64,000 nt of DNA from Pseudogracilibacillus sp037072025 (GTDB taxonomy: Bacteria > Bacillota > Bacilli > Bacillales > Amphibacillaceae), in assembly GCF_037072025.1 (NCBI RefSeq), contig NZ_JAXHDD010000003.1, positions 88,755 through 152,754 on the forward strand. The letters run 5' to 3'. Every line of letters begins with the position of its first letter. Position 1 is the first letter of the stretch. A program made the translations under genes and the position numbers. Shown here piece by piece: positions 8,000 through 16,603 of the stretch. Below the pieces are notes generated by a model. That model was not told the origin of the DNA and did not search any database. It saw nothing but the letters and a program-made list of their open reading frames with translations.

Positions 8000-9037
8000 T
8001 TATAACAATGATTGTCTAATTTGTTCAAATGAATTGGTACTAGTAAAGATCATTACCAGCGATGTGCCTTTGCCAACGACTGAAGAAACATCAAGTTGGA
8101 TATGTAACTTCTTGCTTATTTCTTGTGCAAGGTAAAGCCCTATTCCGGTGGCATTGTTTTGTACTCGACCATTTTCCCCCGTAAAGCCCCGATCAAATAT
8201 ACGCGGGAGATCATGCGCTTGAATCCCTGGTCCTTCGTCTTTAATGTTTACTATAACAGATTTATTTTCATCTGAACCCACATTTATGACGATTGTTCCA
8301 CTTGTGGGGCTATACTTAATGGCATTTGTTAAAAGCTGTCGCAAGACGAATCCGCACCACTTTTTATCCGTATAAACGATAGATGCAGTGTTTCCCGTTA
8401 TATCAACGGCTAAATTTTTTTCCATACACCAAGTTGACAACTCCCTAATCTCTTCTTTTAGCAAAATTCCCACTTCCAGCTTTTCAGGCAGAAGATCTGA
8501 GTCTAGAGTGGGTAATCGTGAAATATAAAGTTGTCGGTCAAGTAGTAAATGTATCTTTAGCCAAATTGTATGAAGCTTTTGAGCTAATTCATTAGACCGA
8601 TGAGCATCAATGGTTATCTTCATCGCTGTAAGAGGCGTTTTCATTTCATGAACCCATGAGGTAATATCATTATGTTCCATTTGTTGAGAGAAGTGATCCT
8701 CACGACGCTTGTTTTGATTTTGCTCATAAATGTTTTGAAAAAGTGAATATAAAATATGGTCAGGAAAATGGCTTTCAGGAGTAGGGATGCTTTCAAACCA
8801 GTCATCGTCTAGATCACCAAAGAGCTCAAGTAAAGATTTATAATAAGAGGTTTCTTTTTTGTACCTCCAAACAAAAAAAACAACAAAGATCGTTAGAAGT
8901 AACCCATTTAAATAAATAATTGAATAGGGCTCCACATGAATCCCCACATCAAATAGGATTAAAGCGTTTGTAAGTAGAAGGAGTATCACAATTAGGCCAA
9001 TCCAACTTTTCTTATAAATGAGATAAGAGATAAATAT
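8000..9037 (-). CDS. yxdK: Intramembrane-sensing histidine kinase (YxdK/BceS-like)
   Basis: Two membrane helices with a very short loop, then the H-box SWVHEMKTPLTAMK, N-box LRQLLTNAIKYSP, and G-boxes DEGPGI and ATGIGLYLAQEI. This is a BceS-type kinase, which has no sensor domain and reads the transporter instead. The first obvious start is GTG at 8989. However, the frame continues upstream with protein like the usual N-terminus (YKKSWIGLI) to an ATA codon at 9037. That ATA sits six bases after a perfect GGAGGGG site overlapping the regulator's stop. I report the longer form and flag the odd start. Confidence 0.8.
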   Translation of the reverse strand: MFISYLIYKKSWIGLIVILLLLTNALILFDVGIHVEPYSIIYLNGLLLTIFVVFFVWRYKKETSYYKSLLELFGDLDDDWFESIPTPESHFPDHILYSLFQNIYEQNQNKRREDHFSQQMEHNDITSWVHEMKTPLTAMKITIDAHRSNELAQKLHTIWLKIHLLLDRQLYISRLPTLDSDLLPEKLEVGILLKEEIRELSTWCMEKNLAVDITGNTASIVYTDKKWCGFVLRQLLTNAIKYSPTSGTIVINVGSDENKSVIVNIKDEGPGIQAHDLPRIFDRGFTGENGRVQNNATGIGLYLAQEISKKLHIQLDVSSVVGKGTSLVMIFTSTNSFEQIRQSLL

Positions 9038-9049
9038 TTTAGACCCCTC

Positions 9050-9733
9050 CTATAGTGTAATAGCCATATATCCGAGCCCTTTTTTTGTTATAATCCCATT
9101 GGCTAAGTTAAGAGATGAGAGCTTTTGTCGTAACCGTGTGATGTTTGCTGTAAGTGTATTGTCATTAATAAATTGATCATCCTTCCAAAGCAGTTGCATC
9201 AGTTCATTACGTGAGACGATTTCGTTATTTGATCTGACTAATACAGAAAGAATAAAAAATTCATTTTTTGTAAGCTCAATAGTTATGCCATTCTTATAAA
9301 TTCCACCACTTTTTAAGTCAATAATGGCTTGATTCCATTCAATGATATCAACAGATGCTTCTTCATACGTATACGTTCTGCGAAGAATTGCCTGAATTTT
9401 AGCGAGAAGGACATCCATATGAAAAGGTTTTTGTACGTAATCGTCAGCCCCTAAGTTCATTGCCATCACCATATCCATCGGATGATCTCTTGATGAGAGA
9501 AAGATAATGGGCACCTTGGATACAGCACGTATTTCTCGACACCAATGGAAGCCATCAAATTTAGGAAGCTGTATATCAATCAAGACTAAGTGGGGCTGAT
9601 GCACAACAAAGTCTTCCATTATAAGAGAAAAATCATTTGGACTACTTACTTTATATGACCACTGGTTTAATCCTTCTTTTAATGTTTCTAAGAGAATGGG
9701 GTCATCTTCAATAATAAAAATATTCATATTCAT
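9050..9733 (-). CDS. yxdJ: OmpR-family response regulator (YxdJ/BceR-like)
   Basis: A 227-residue protein with a receiver domain (acidic EDD near residue 10, phosphoryl-accepting Asp in VLIDIQLPKFDG, Lys in VQKPFH) and a C-terminal winged helix (SRNELMQLLW...NTLTANITRLRQKL). ATG at 9733 follows GAAGGAGGGG. It is the first gene of the regulator-kinase-ATPase-permease-YxeA series, the order of yxdJKLM-yxeA in B. subtilis. It is expected to activate the transporter genes on exposure to cationic peptides. The inducer here is not known. Confidence 0.87.
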   Translation of the reverse strand: MNMNIFIIEDDPILLETLKEGLNQWSYKVSSPNDFSLIMEDFVVHQPHLVLIDIQLPKFDGFHWCREIRAVSKVPIIFLSSRDHPMDMVMAMNLGADDYVQKPFHMDVLLAKIQAILRRTYTYEEASVDIIEWNQAIIDLKSGGIYKNGITIELTKNEFFILSVLVRSNNEIVSRNELMQLLWKDDQFINDNTLTANITRLRQKLSSLNLANGIITKKGLGYMAITL

Positions 9734-9944
9734 TTTGACCCCTCCTTCTATACGTAGACTATTTTAAATTTTCACCATTAAAAGCTATTAATTGTACCTA
9801 GTGTTTATGGTAATATAAAAGTAGAGAGTATTGCAACGAAAATATGAGAAGGTTGCACAAATAAAAAGGCTTTCCAGTCCAATCAAAACACTATATCGTT
9901 AATAGCGAAAATGGATTTATAGTTTTATTTATTACCCAGTATGA

Positions 9945-10139
9945 TATGCGGAAATAAATAATAGATTTTACGAATTAACCCCCACTGAAGCTGAAATAAA
10001 TGAGAACGTCATTGAACATCCATATGATGTGAATTGGGGCATATATGATTCACTTAAGCCGGTACTACTTCTCCTCGATCCAATGAAGAAGCAGCACATG
10101 CCTAATTCAATACGTGAAAAGTGTAAAGCATTACTATAG
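9945..10139 (+). pseudogene. Unidentified gene fragment
   Basis: The 470-base gap between the regulator and the hydrolase contains a 64-codon open frame without any ATG. It reads like real protein (EHPYDVNWGIYDSLKPVLLL, then a charged C-terminus). I recognise no family. A truncated gene is likely; a start at an unusual codon is possible but no ribosome site is visible. Confidence 0.3.
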
Positions 10140-10205
10140 TCCCTTTAATTAAAACTTAACATGAAATTCTGCTACTCCATTCACATCATAAAATTGGATC
10201 TTATA

Positions 10206-11066
10206 TTACTTCAAATGATCTCTTAAAAATTGATTTATCAGATAAGCACTCGTTTCTAACTCTTCTTCTAGAGGGAAATGACCAGTATTTAATAAATGAA
10301 TCTCACAATCTTTAAGGTCTTTTTGGAATGCTAACGCACCTTTAGATCCGAAAAACATGTCATTTTTCCCCCAAGCAACCAATGTAGGAGGTTGATAAGT
10401 TCTAAAATACTCTTGCCAATTTGGATATTGTTTCAGATTGTTTCTATAGTCATAATACAAAGCAAGTTGTATTTCGCTATTTCCCGGACGATCCAAAACG
10501 AATTGATCCATATTCCATGCATCGGGGCTAATTCGATCAGGGCGACGAGTCCCATCTGTATATTGATATTCTGTAAATTCCACAGATAACAGGGATCTTA
10601 AATTATTTTTATTTTCCTCAGTAGGCTTTTCCCAATATGTCCTTATAGGATCCCAGGCAGACAATAAACCTTCTTCATATGCATTTCCATTTTGAGTTAT
10701 GATGGCTTGAATTCTTTCAGGGTGTTTTGTTGCTAATCTGAATCCGATTGGGGCTCCGTAATCATGAACATAAATACTATATCTTTTTAATTTTAGCATC
10801 TCTACAAATTCATTTATCAGAATAGCGATATTATCAAAAGTGTATTCAAAATCATCCATTTTGGGCTGATCACTATTCCCGAAACCTGGATAATCAGGTG
10901 CAATAATGTGATATTCATCCATTAATTTAATAATTAAATTTCTATACATATGAGAAGAGGAGGGGAAACCGTGAAGCAATAAAATTGTAGGATTGCTTCG
11001 ATTACCAGCTTCTCGATAAAAAACATTAATGTTGTGGATATTTATTGTTTTGTATTGAACAGACAT
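10206..11066 (-). CDS. Alpha/beta hydrolase, haloalkane dehalogenase/epoxide hydrolase type
   Basis: A 286-residue alpha/beta hydrolase. The oxyanion-hole motif is LLHGFPSSS, the nucleophile elbow is VHDYGAPIG with an aspartate nucleophile, an acid lies near AWGKNDMFF, and the catalytic His is in NTGHFPLEE. An Asp nucleophile points to the dehalogenase/epoxide hydrolase group rather than esterases, although many such proteins are of unknown substrate. It is divergent from the CGNR regulator gene, which may control it. Confidence 0.8.
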   Translation of the reverse strand: MSVQYKTINIHNINVFYREAGNRSNPTILLLHGFPSSSHMYRNLIIKLMDEYHIIAPDYPGFGNSDQPKMDDFEYTFDNIAILINEFVEMLKLKRYSIYVHDYGAPIGFRLATKHPERIQAIITQNGNAYEEGLLSAWDPIRTYWEKPTEENKNNLRSLLSVEFTEYQYTDGTRRPDRISPDAWNMDQFVLDRPGNSEIQLALYYDYRNNLKQYPNWQEYFRTYQPPTLVAWGKNDMFFGSKGALAFQKDLKDCEIHLLNTGHFPLEEELETSAYLINQFLRDHLK

Positions 11067-11132
11067 ATTCTCACCTCGAATTATTATTGGAAATCAGTTG
11101 GGCACTTTAACAAAATCGTTGAATCGACTCAT

Positions 11133-11180
11133 TTATGTTTCTACGTATATTTCTTCAACATTAAATTCTTTCAAGTTCAC
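11133..11180 (-). CDS. Possible 15-residue peptide
   Basis: A GTG behind a perfect AAGGAGG site (spacer 4) opens a 15-codon frame, MNLKEFNVEEIYVET, then TAA. It lies upstream of the alpha/beta hydrolase on the same strand. It could be a leader peptide, a remnant, or a short peptide signal. The only support is the unusually good ribosome site. Confidence 0.3.
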   Translation of the reverse strand: MNLKEFNVEEIYVET

Positions 11181-11248
11181 CTCACCTCCTTAACCTGTAA
11201 TATGAAGATATAATGGTTATAATTGAATACTACATCATTTTAACTAAC

Positions 11249-11277
11249 TTGTAAATTATTTTTTTAACGGTTATAAT
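11249..11277 (+). promoter_or_regulatory. SigA-type promoter of the CGNR gene
   Basis: TTGTAA and TATAAT separated by 17 bases, ending 20 bases before the start codon. A GGTTATAAT direct repeat occurs in this promoter and again at about 11214, which may be a regulator site. Confidence 0.6.
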
Positions 11278-11297
11278 GATTTACGAGGTGAAATATA

Positions 11298-11882
11298 ATG
11301 AACAAATCAATATTCGTATTAGGTGGAACTACATGGATTAACCTATTAAATACGACATATAACTCTAATAAAGAACAGGTTGATATTCTTGTTGACTCAT
11401 CGAAAACCCTTCAATGGCTAGAAGCAAATAATTTATTAAGGGAGTCTGACACCCTAGCTTTAGAAAACAAAGAATTGCTTGATTCGCTCATTTACGGGCT
11501 TCATTCGCTTCGGAACCTCTGCAAAATAATTATGTCTGATTTAGAACGACATGGAGAACTCGTTCCAAACACTGCGGATCAACTGGTAAAACTAGTTAAG
11601 CAAGTGAAAGTTGATCTGACTATTGTTCAAAAGAATGATAAATTAGTATTGGCATCCGAGGGAATCACAGCTAAAGATCACGTGTTGTACAATATTGTTG
11701 ACTCAATTATTCACACATTGGAGAGCACGTCCACCAATCGTATTAGGAAGTGCGAAGCCCCAGAATGCTGTCTCTATTTTGTCGATACATCAAAAGCAGG
11801 AAAAAGGCGCTGGTGTAGCATGAAATTATGCGGGAATCGCAAAAAAGCTGCTGAATTTTATGCAAAGAAAAAGAAAAAGTAG
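11298..11882 (+). CDS. CGNR zinc-finger (ABATE-domain) protein
   Basis: A 194-residue protein: an N-terminal helical ABATE-type domain and a C-terminal zinc finger with CEAPEC and WCSMKLCGNRKKAAEFY. The CGNR motif itself is present, and a lysine-rich tail follows. Members are thought to be DNA-binding regulators of stress or antibiotic-related genes. GAGGTG precedes the ATG. It is divergent from the alpha/beta hydrolase, so local regulation of that gene is a reasonable inference. Confidence 0.85.
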   Translation: MNKSIFVLGGTTWINLLNTTYNSNKEQVDILVDSSKTLQWLEANNLLRESDTLALENKELLDSLIYGLHSLRNLCKIIMSDLERHGELVPNTADQLVKLVKQVKVDLTIVQKNDKLVLASEGITAKDHVLYNIVDSIIHTLESTSTNRIRKCEAPECCLYFVDTSKAGKRRWCSMKLCGNRKKAAEFYAKKKKK

Positions 11883-11932
11883 TACACAAATTGCCAATGA
11901 AATTATGATTACGACCCAAAATGGCCAACTCC

Positions 11933-12068
11933 TCCCTTGGTAAGCGCTCTTGCGGTTACTCCGAGCTTCATCGTACCGGCCGTTGGGCAGCAGTTCATGC
12001 CGGATATGGCCATCTTCTGTGACCCACATACCGACATATGGATGGGATGTTGCCTGTTTATTGTTCAT
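11933..12068 (-). pseudogene. Atu4866-domain protein, 3'-truncated
   Basis: Reading from ATG 12068 (ribosome site AAGGGAG), the first 46 residues match the Atu4866 family start (HPYVGMWVTEDGHIRHELLP, then NGRYDEARSNRKSAYQGR). The sequence then changes to unrelated codons that run into the CGNR gene. About half of the normal ~80-residue domain is missing. In other bacteria such genes often lie beside AraC regulators, and an AraC remnant follows here, so a transferred module has decayed. Confidence 0.6.
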
Positions 12069-12337
12069 TTCAATTTCTCCCTTCATTTTCAAATGGCGAC
12101 TTGCATCCGGTTCGTGTCATGCTTGCTTCATAATATATTCAACGAAAGAACCAGTAACAGAATCTTAATCAATATCCTAACCTCCAATTGGATGGGATGA
12201 TCACAGTTTTATTATGAAACACTGCGTAAGCATAGTGGTAGCCGGGATATCCACGATTCTTGCCTAATCCTCCAAAAGGCTATAGTATAATAAGAAAAAG
12301 ACTTAAGACGGAATTAAAAGGATGGGAGAAGATCTGT

Positions 12338-13235
12338 GTGAAAAGAAATGAAGAATTAATCGAGGCAATCGGGCAATATATACAAAGCGACGGTACGCAG
12401 GAGAAAGCTATTCCTGGTTTACGATTTACCCGCACCTCCCAGATTTCCGAGCCGGTGCATACAGTCTACGAGCCTTCCCTGTGCGTCGTGGTACAAGGCT
12501 CAAAAGTTGTCATGCTTGGAAAGAGGGGTTTCATTATGATGCAGCCAGTTATTTGACGGCTTCTGTTCATCTGCCAATCAGAAGCCAGGTCGTAGAAGCT
12601 TCACCGGAAAACCCCTATTTAAGCTTGCAGTTACAGATATGAATCGGATTCTTGATATTCTTCCAGCATCGAATAAAACAGAGAGGCCGAAAAGTGAATC
12701 AAAACGTGGCTTGGCGATTAGCAGGATGAGTGACTCGCTCCTCGATGCCGTTTTCCGGCTCCTGGATACTCCTCAAGATATTCCTGTACTTTCGGCCGGT
12801 CTCCATCACGAAATACTTTACCGGGTACTGCAAAGTGAACAGAGCGATGCTTTGAAGCATTGTGCGCTTATCGGGTGCCAAGCTCAGCGGATTGCAAAGG
12901 TAATCGAGAAGTTAAATTACACATTCGACCAGCCTATTCGAGTGGAACAGCTGGCGCAGGAAGCAGGAATGAGCTTTTCCTCCTTCTACAGTTATTTTAA
13001 GGAGGTCACGGGCATGAGTCCGATTCAGTATCAGAAGCAGCTCCGGCTTCAGGAAGCACGCCGGCTGCTTTTTACAGAAGAACTAAATGCTGCAGAGGTT
13101 TCGTTCCAGGTTGGATATGAAAGTCCCTCCCATTTTAACCGGGAATACGCCCGTAAGTTCGGTTTACCGCCAGGGCAGGATCTTCGACGTCTGCGTGAAG
13201 CCTTTATATTAATATCGCATTTTATCGCAATGTAA
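12338..13235 (+). pseudogene. AraC-family regulator, frameshifted
   Basis: GTG 12338 behind GGGAGAAG opens the AraC N-terminal domain (RFTRTSQISEPVHTVYEPSL). The frame breaks near 12515-12530, continues in another frame (HYDAASYLTASVHLPI), and breaks again near 12635. The last frame, 12639-13235, holds the two helix-turn-helix motifs (VEQLAQEAGMSFSSFYSYF; AEVSFQVGYESPSHFNREYA). Two separate single-base losses make a full product impossible without frameshifting. It sits divergent from the truncated Atu4866 gene. Confidence 0.75.
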
Positions 13236-13298
13236 CTCTCCAATTAGTTTAACACCAGATTAAGAAAGTGTCACGATCGTTGATTTTGTAATAGAATA

Positions 13299-13350
13299 AG
13301 CCCTTTTATTTTGAAAAAAAGGTTGATCAAAATAAGAGGGCTACGTTTTT
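13299..13350. terminator. Strong hairpin terminator
   Basis: 16-base arms AGCCCTTTTATTTTGA (13299-13314) and TCAAAATAAGAGGGCT (13327-13342), with one G-U pair, are followed by ACGTTTTT. It terminates the AraC remnant transcript and may also serve the opposite strand. The next 240 bases to the TetR gene are AT-rich with no gene seen. Confidence 0.7.
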
Positions 13351-13591
13351 CTATATAATTCATTTTTATAACAAAGTTTGATTACAATTTTTTATAAACA
13401 CTACATCTTTTTTTGTAGTATAAGCTAACAAGAAAGATACTTTCTTTATAAGAATAATATAGCTACCGGATTATCGACTAGATACCTAGCAAGCAAAAAC
13501 TATCATTATCAATGCATAATTAAAAAGTAAATTTAGCGAAAAGGGAATAAGATGTAAAGAAACTTTAAAAGTTTACTGGTATACCGTTTAA

Positions 13592-14185
13592 TTAAATATC
13601 ACAAGTTTTGATAATTTGAGTTATAGCTTGGTCAATTGATTTATAACTTATTCCGTCTCTTGCTTGTGTAGAAATTCCATACATAAAAGCTTCTATCAAC
13701 GTGCACAAAACATCCGCCTTTACCTCTCTAGTTATCTCGCCGTTTTCTTGCCCTCTTATTATACATTCTTCTAAATTCAACCGCACTAAAGAACGTTCTT
13801 TAAAGACAAGATCACGTACATGGTTATTTTTTTCTGAACAAACATTTGCTGATAATACCAACATACAACCAGTAGGATGGCTAGAATCTGTCTGCATTTT
13901 GGCTGTCTGTCTTAAAGCTTTTTCTATTGCTACTTTAGATTTAATCGACGTGTCAGCTAAACAATCAGTCACTTTACCGTAAGAAGTGTTATATCGATCA
14001 ATAACTTCTTTGAACAGGTTCTCTTTAGAACCAAACGCTGCATAAAAACTTGCAGATGATATACCCATCGCTTCTTTTAGCTGTGCAAGAGACGTAGAAT
14101 CAAAACCTTGCTCCCAATATAAAACCATCGCTTTTGAAATTGCTAATTCTTTGTCAAATACACGTGGTCGTCCTGTTCGAGCCAT
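13592..14185 (-). CDS. TetR/AcrR-family regulator
   Basis: A 197-residue protein with an N-terminal TetR helix-turn-helix (KAMVLYWEQGFDSTSLAQLK, then MGISSASFYAAFGSKENLF) and a helical ligand-binding C-terminal domain with GCMLVLSA, typical of the YxaF/LmrA-like group. AAGGAGG precedes the ATG. A perfect inverted repeat lies about 40 bases upstream, so autoregulation is likely. No efflux gene is adjacent; its target is unknown. Confidence 0.85.
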   Translation of the reverse strand: MARTGRPRVFDKELAISKAMVLYWEQGFDSTSLAQLKEAMGISSASFYAAFGSKENLFKEVIDRYNTSYGKVTDCLADTSIKSKVAIEKALRQTAKMQTDSSHPTGCMLVLSANVCSEKNNHVRDLVFKERSLVRLNLEECIIRGQENGEITREVKADVLCTLIEAFMYGISTQARDGISYKSIDQAITQIIKTCDI

Positions 14186-14223
14186 ACGCGCACCTCCTTG
14201 AATACTTACTTACATACTAATCG

Positions 14224-14247
14224 ATCCATAAAGAACGGTTTATGGAT
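14224..14247. promoter_or_regulatory. Candidate TetR operator
   Basis: Perfect 9-base arms ATCCATAAA / TTTATGGAT with a 6-base spacer, 38 bases upstream of the tetR start and between it and the divergent padR gene. Confidence 0.55.
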
Positions 14248-14301
14248 TATCTTGTCTCTCAATTTTCCCTTAAGTTCCTTTGACTAATTTTGAAAATGTT
14301 G

Positions 14302-14359
14302 TTGACTATTCAGTTGAACTGTATTACGATATTATTAAGTTGAACTATATAGTTGAACT
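14302..14359 (+). promoter_or_regulatory. padR promoter with triple AGTTGAACT operator
   Basis: -35 TTGACT (14302-14307), 17-base spacer, -10 TACGAT (14325-14330). The self-palindromic 9-mer AGTTGAACT occurs at 14312, 14338 and 14351. The outer copies are embedded in a larger inverted repeat TATTCAGTT...AACTGAATA. One copy lies inside the spacer, a classic place for autorepression by a PadR protein. Confidence 0.6.
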
Positions 14360-14377
14360 GAATAGGGGGGTGAGGAT

Positions 14378-14695
14378 ATGAAACATAAATTATTACCGTT
14401 GTCTGAAACCATGCATTATATTTTATTAGCTCTGCGTGAGCCACTCCATGGCTATGCCGTAATGCAGAAGATAGAAAAGATAAGTAACGGTACTGTTATC
14501 TTGGCAGCTGGTACATTATACGGTGCAATTGAAAACTTGAATAAGCATGGTTGGATCAAACCCGTTGGAGAGTCAGGTCGGAGAAAAGTTTATATGATAA
14601 CTGCGGAAGGAAGCACCATTTTGAAAATGGAACAAAACAGGTTATTGCATATTTTATCCTTGTACGAAGGAAGTGAATCGAATGAAGAAATTTAA
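14378..14695 (+). CDS. PadR-family transcriptional regulator
   Basis: A 105-residue protein with a PadR winged helix (MHYILLALREPLHGYAVMQK...GTLYGAIENLNKHGWI) and a short C-terminal dimerisation helix. The strong GGGGGGTGAGG site fixes the ATG. It overlaps the next gene by 14 bases, the usual padR-DUF2812 pair of Firmicutes, so it probably represses its own operon. Confidence 0.88.
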   Translation: MKHKLLPLSETMHYILLALREPLHGYAVMQKIEKISNGTVILAAGTLYGAIENLNKHGWIKPVGESGRRKVYMITAEGSTILKMEQNRLLHILSLYEGSESNEEI

Positions 14696-15252
14696 GATGT
14701 TTTTTGATATTGAAAAGGAGGAGCAGTGGCTGAACGAGCAATTACAAAAAGGCTATCGCTGTACAAATATTAGTGGATTAGGAATATACACGTTCGAAAA
14801 AACCGACAAGAGATATGTGATGCGACTGGATTATCAAGATTATTTATCAAAGAAAAAATTCAAAAATTACAAGGGGTTATATGAAGACTTCGGTTGGATT
14901 TATATAAATGGCCCTTGGCTTGGTGGAATTCGATATTGGCAAAAAAGAAGATGATGATCAAAATGAAATCTTTTCGGATCGCCAATCAAAGAGTAATTAT
15001 TATAAAAGATTAATGGATTATTCATTCATGTTGGGTATGCTGTGTTTGTTTTTTTCTTATTTGCTTTACAAGGATTCAGGTTTATATTTAACTAATGGTC
15101 TTTGGAGTATGAAGGGTGCATTATTTTGGATAGCATTTTTATTTGAGACTCCATTTGTTCTTTTGAGGTCGCTTCCCGCACTTATGGTTATTCTTTTTGG
15201 CAGCAGTTTCTATAAAGCTTATAGAAAGTATTCAATGTTAAAAGAAAAATAA
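14682..15252 (+). pseudogene. DUF2812 membrane protein, frameshifted at an A6 run
   Basis: ATG 14682 follows AAGGAAGTG. The first part (FFDIEKEEQWLNEQLQKGY...GGIRYWQK) is a DUF2812 domain. At the six-A run 14941-14946 the frame ends after a few codons. The continuation (EDDDQNEIFSDRQSKSNYYK, then three membrane helices) is open in the other frame to 15252. Removing one A restores a single ~190-residue protein of normal layout. This may be a true mutation, polymerase slippage or a switchable tract. Confidence 0.7.
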
Positions 15253-15272
15253 AAAAATGAGGGAATTTAAAG

Positions 15273-15575
15273 ATGCACTTTTCTAAAAAGAAACCTTTCT
15301 TATTGGCTGTGCTTTGTCTCATGATTGTTGTATCAGGGTGCAGTAATAATGATAAAGTGTTTGATGAAGTAGAAAATATATTTCGTCTGTCAAAAAGATT
15401 AATATTCCGGATGATGTAAGAATAATTGGCTTGGGAGAGGCAACACATGGGAATTTAGAACTTCAGAAGTTGAAAAAAGATGTGTTTGAGCATTAATTAA
15501 AAATGAACATGTCCGTGTGTTTGTAATAGAAGGGGATTTTGGAGGCGGACAGGAAATTAATCAGTTCATTTTAAA
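15273..15575 (+). pseudogene. Erythromycin-esterase-like lipoprotein, truncated and frameshifted
   Basis: Starts as a lipoprotein (MHFSKKKPFLLAVLCLMIVV, then lipobox SGC). After a frameshift it continues with the family hallmark VRIIGLGEATHGN...LQKLKKDVFEALIK and VRVFVIEGDFGGGQEINQFI. There is one further 1-base loss near 15497. Only the N-terminal quarter of the catalytic domain is present before the sequence passes into an Rpn remnant at about 15570. Family members hydrolyse the macrolide lactone, but this copy cannot be functional. Confidence 0.65.
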
Positions 15576-16344
15576 TATCATGAGCAAGTTCAAGCAGTCA
15601 AATTCCTATCCGATGAAGTATTAACGGATCTTATTCATGGCGAAAAAAGACATCTTGAATCGTTGTCGAGGTGGAATGGAAAGAAACGGATCCATTGATT
15701 GTAATTCTTGTAGAGCCGAATAGTTACGTTCAAACAATTTCAATAATAGATTGTTTAAATACTTCAACTTACTTTATAAAAAACTAGATATGCCAATTAT
15801 CCCAATTGCAATTTTTAGCTATGAGGACAACTGGGAAAAAGATGAGTTTAATGCAATTTTCAGATTTAAATGTGTTGAACTTTCAATATTTGACGTTGCA
15901 TTAACGGAAAGCAAAATTTGCATAAGTTCATTAAGAAAGACAATCCTGTATCTGTAGCATTGCTAAGCAAAATGGGTTATTCAGAGGATGAGTGGGTGCA
16001 AGTCAAGCTACAGTTCATGCGCATACTAATGCGTTTGAAACTAAATGAAGCAGAACACCGACTTTTGTATGCGTTCGTTGAAACGTATTTAAAATTAACT
16101 GGGGAAGAGGAGGTTTTCGCGCTAGGAAGCAAGTAATCACAAAAATGCAGAGGAAATATTGGAAATCCCAATTTCGTATGAAGAGCGGGGGAAGGAAAAA
16201 GGTCATGAAGAAGGACTACAAAAAGGATTGGAAAAGGGAAAACAGAAAGTTGTCTTGGAACTGTTAAAAGAAGGAGTGGATACGATTTCAAAAACAACAG
16301 AGCTAAATTTTGATGAAATCGAAAAAATGAAACAACAAATTTAA
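15567..16344 (+). pseudogene. Rpn-family (PD-(D/E)XK) nuclease remnant
   Basis: Pieces in at least three frames align with the two intact Rpn genes of this window: FLSDEVLTDLIHGEKRHL, then a VEVEWKETDPLIVILVEP stretch, FNNRLFKYFNLLYKKLDMPI, KDNPVSVALLSKMGYSEDEW, and the C-terminal EILEIPISYEERGKEKG with three GLxx-like units. Several frameshifts and missing segments show decay. It is on the opposite strand to the intact copies and begins inside the erythromycin-esterase remnant. Confidence 0.75.
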
Positions 16345-16603
16345 TCCACTCCAGTACAGAAGAGTTCTACCTCATTTCAATCCGAGAAAGTGGTCGATTC
16401 CAATATATCCTTGATCGTTTAGGCGGCTGTAAGTTTGTTTGGGGCCCCATTAGCGCAAATTTCAAGATATTTTAAGATGTGTCGTTGTACCATGACCGAA
16501 CATCCCATCACTTAATGATCACGTCCAGTTCGCAACCCAAGTAACGCTGATACAGTAAAATTATCTCTCAAGGTTTACTTCATCCATTTATTCTCCCTGC
16601 CCC
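16345..16603. other. Intergenic stretch between Rpn remnant and Rpn locus 1
   Basis: Contains a short protein-like frame (RESGRFQYILDRLGGCKFVW) that I cannot place. No other feature seen. Confidence 0.3.
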
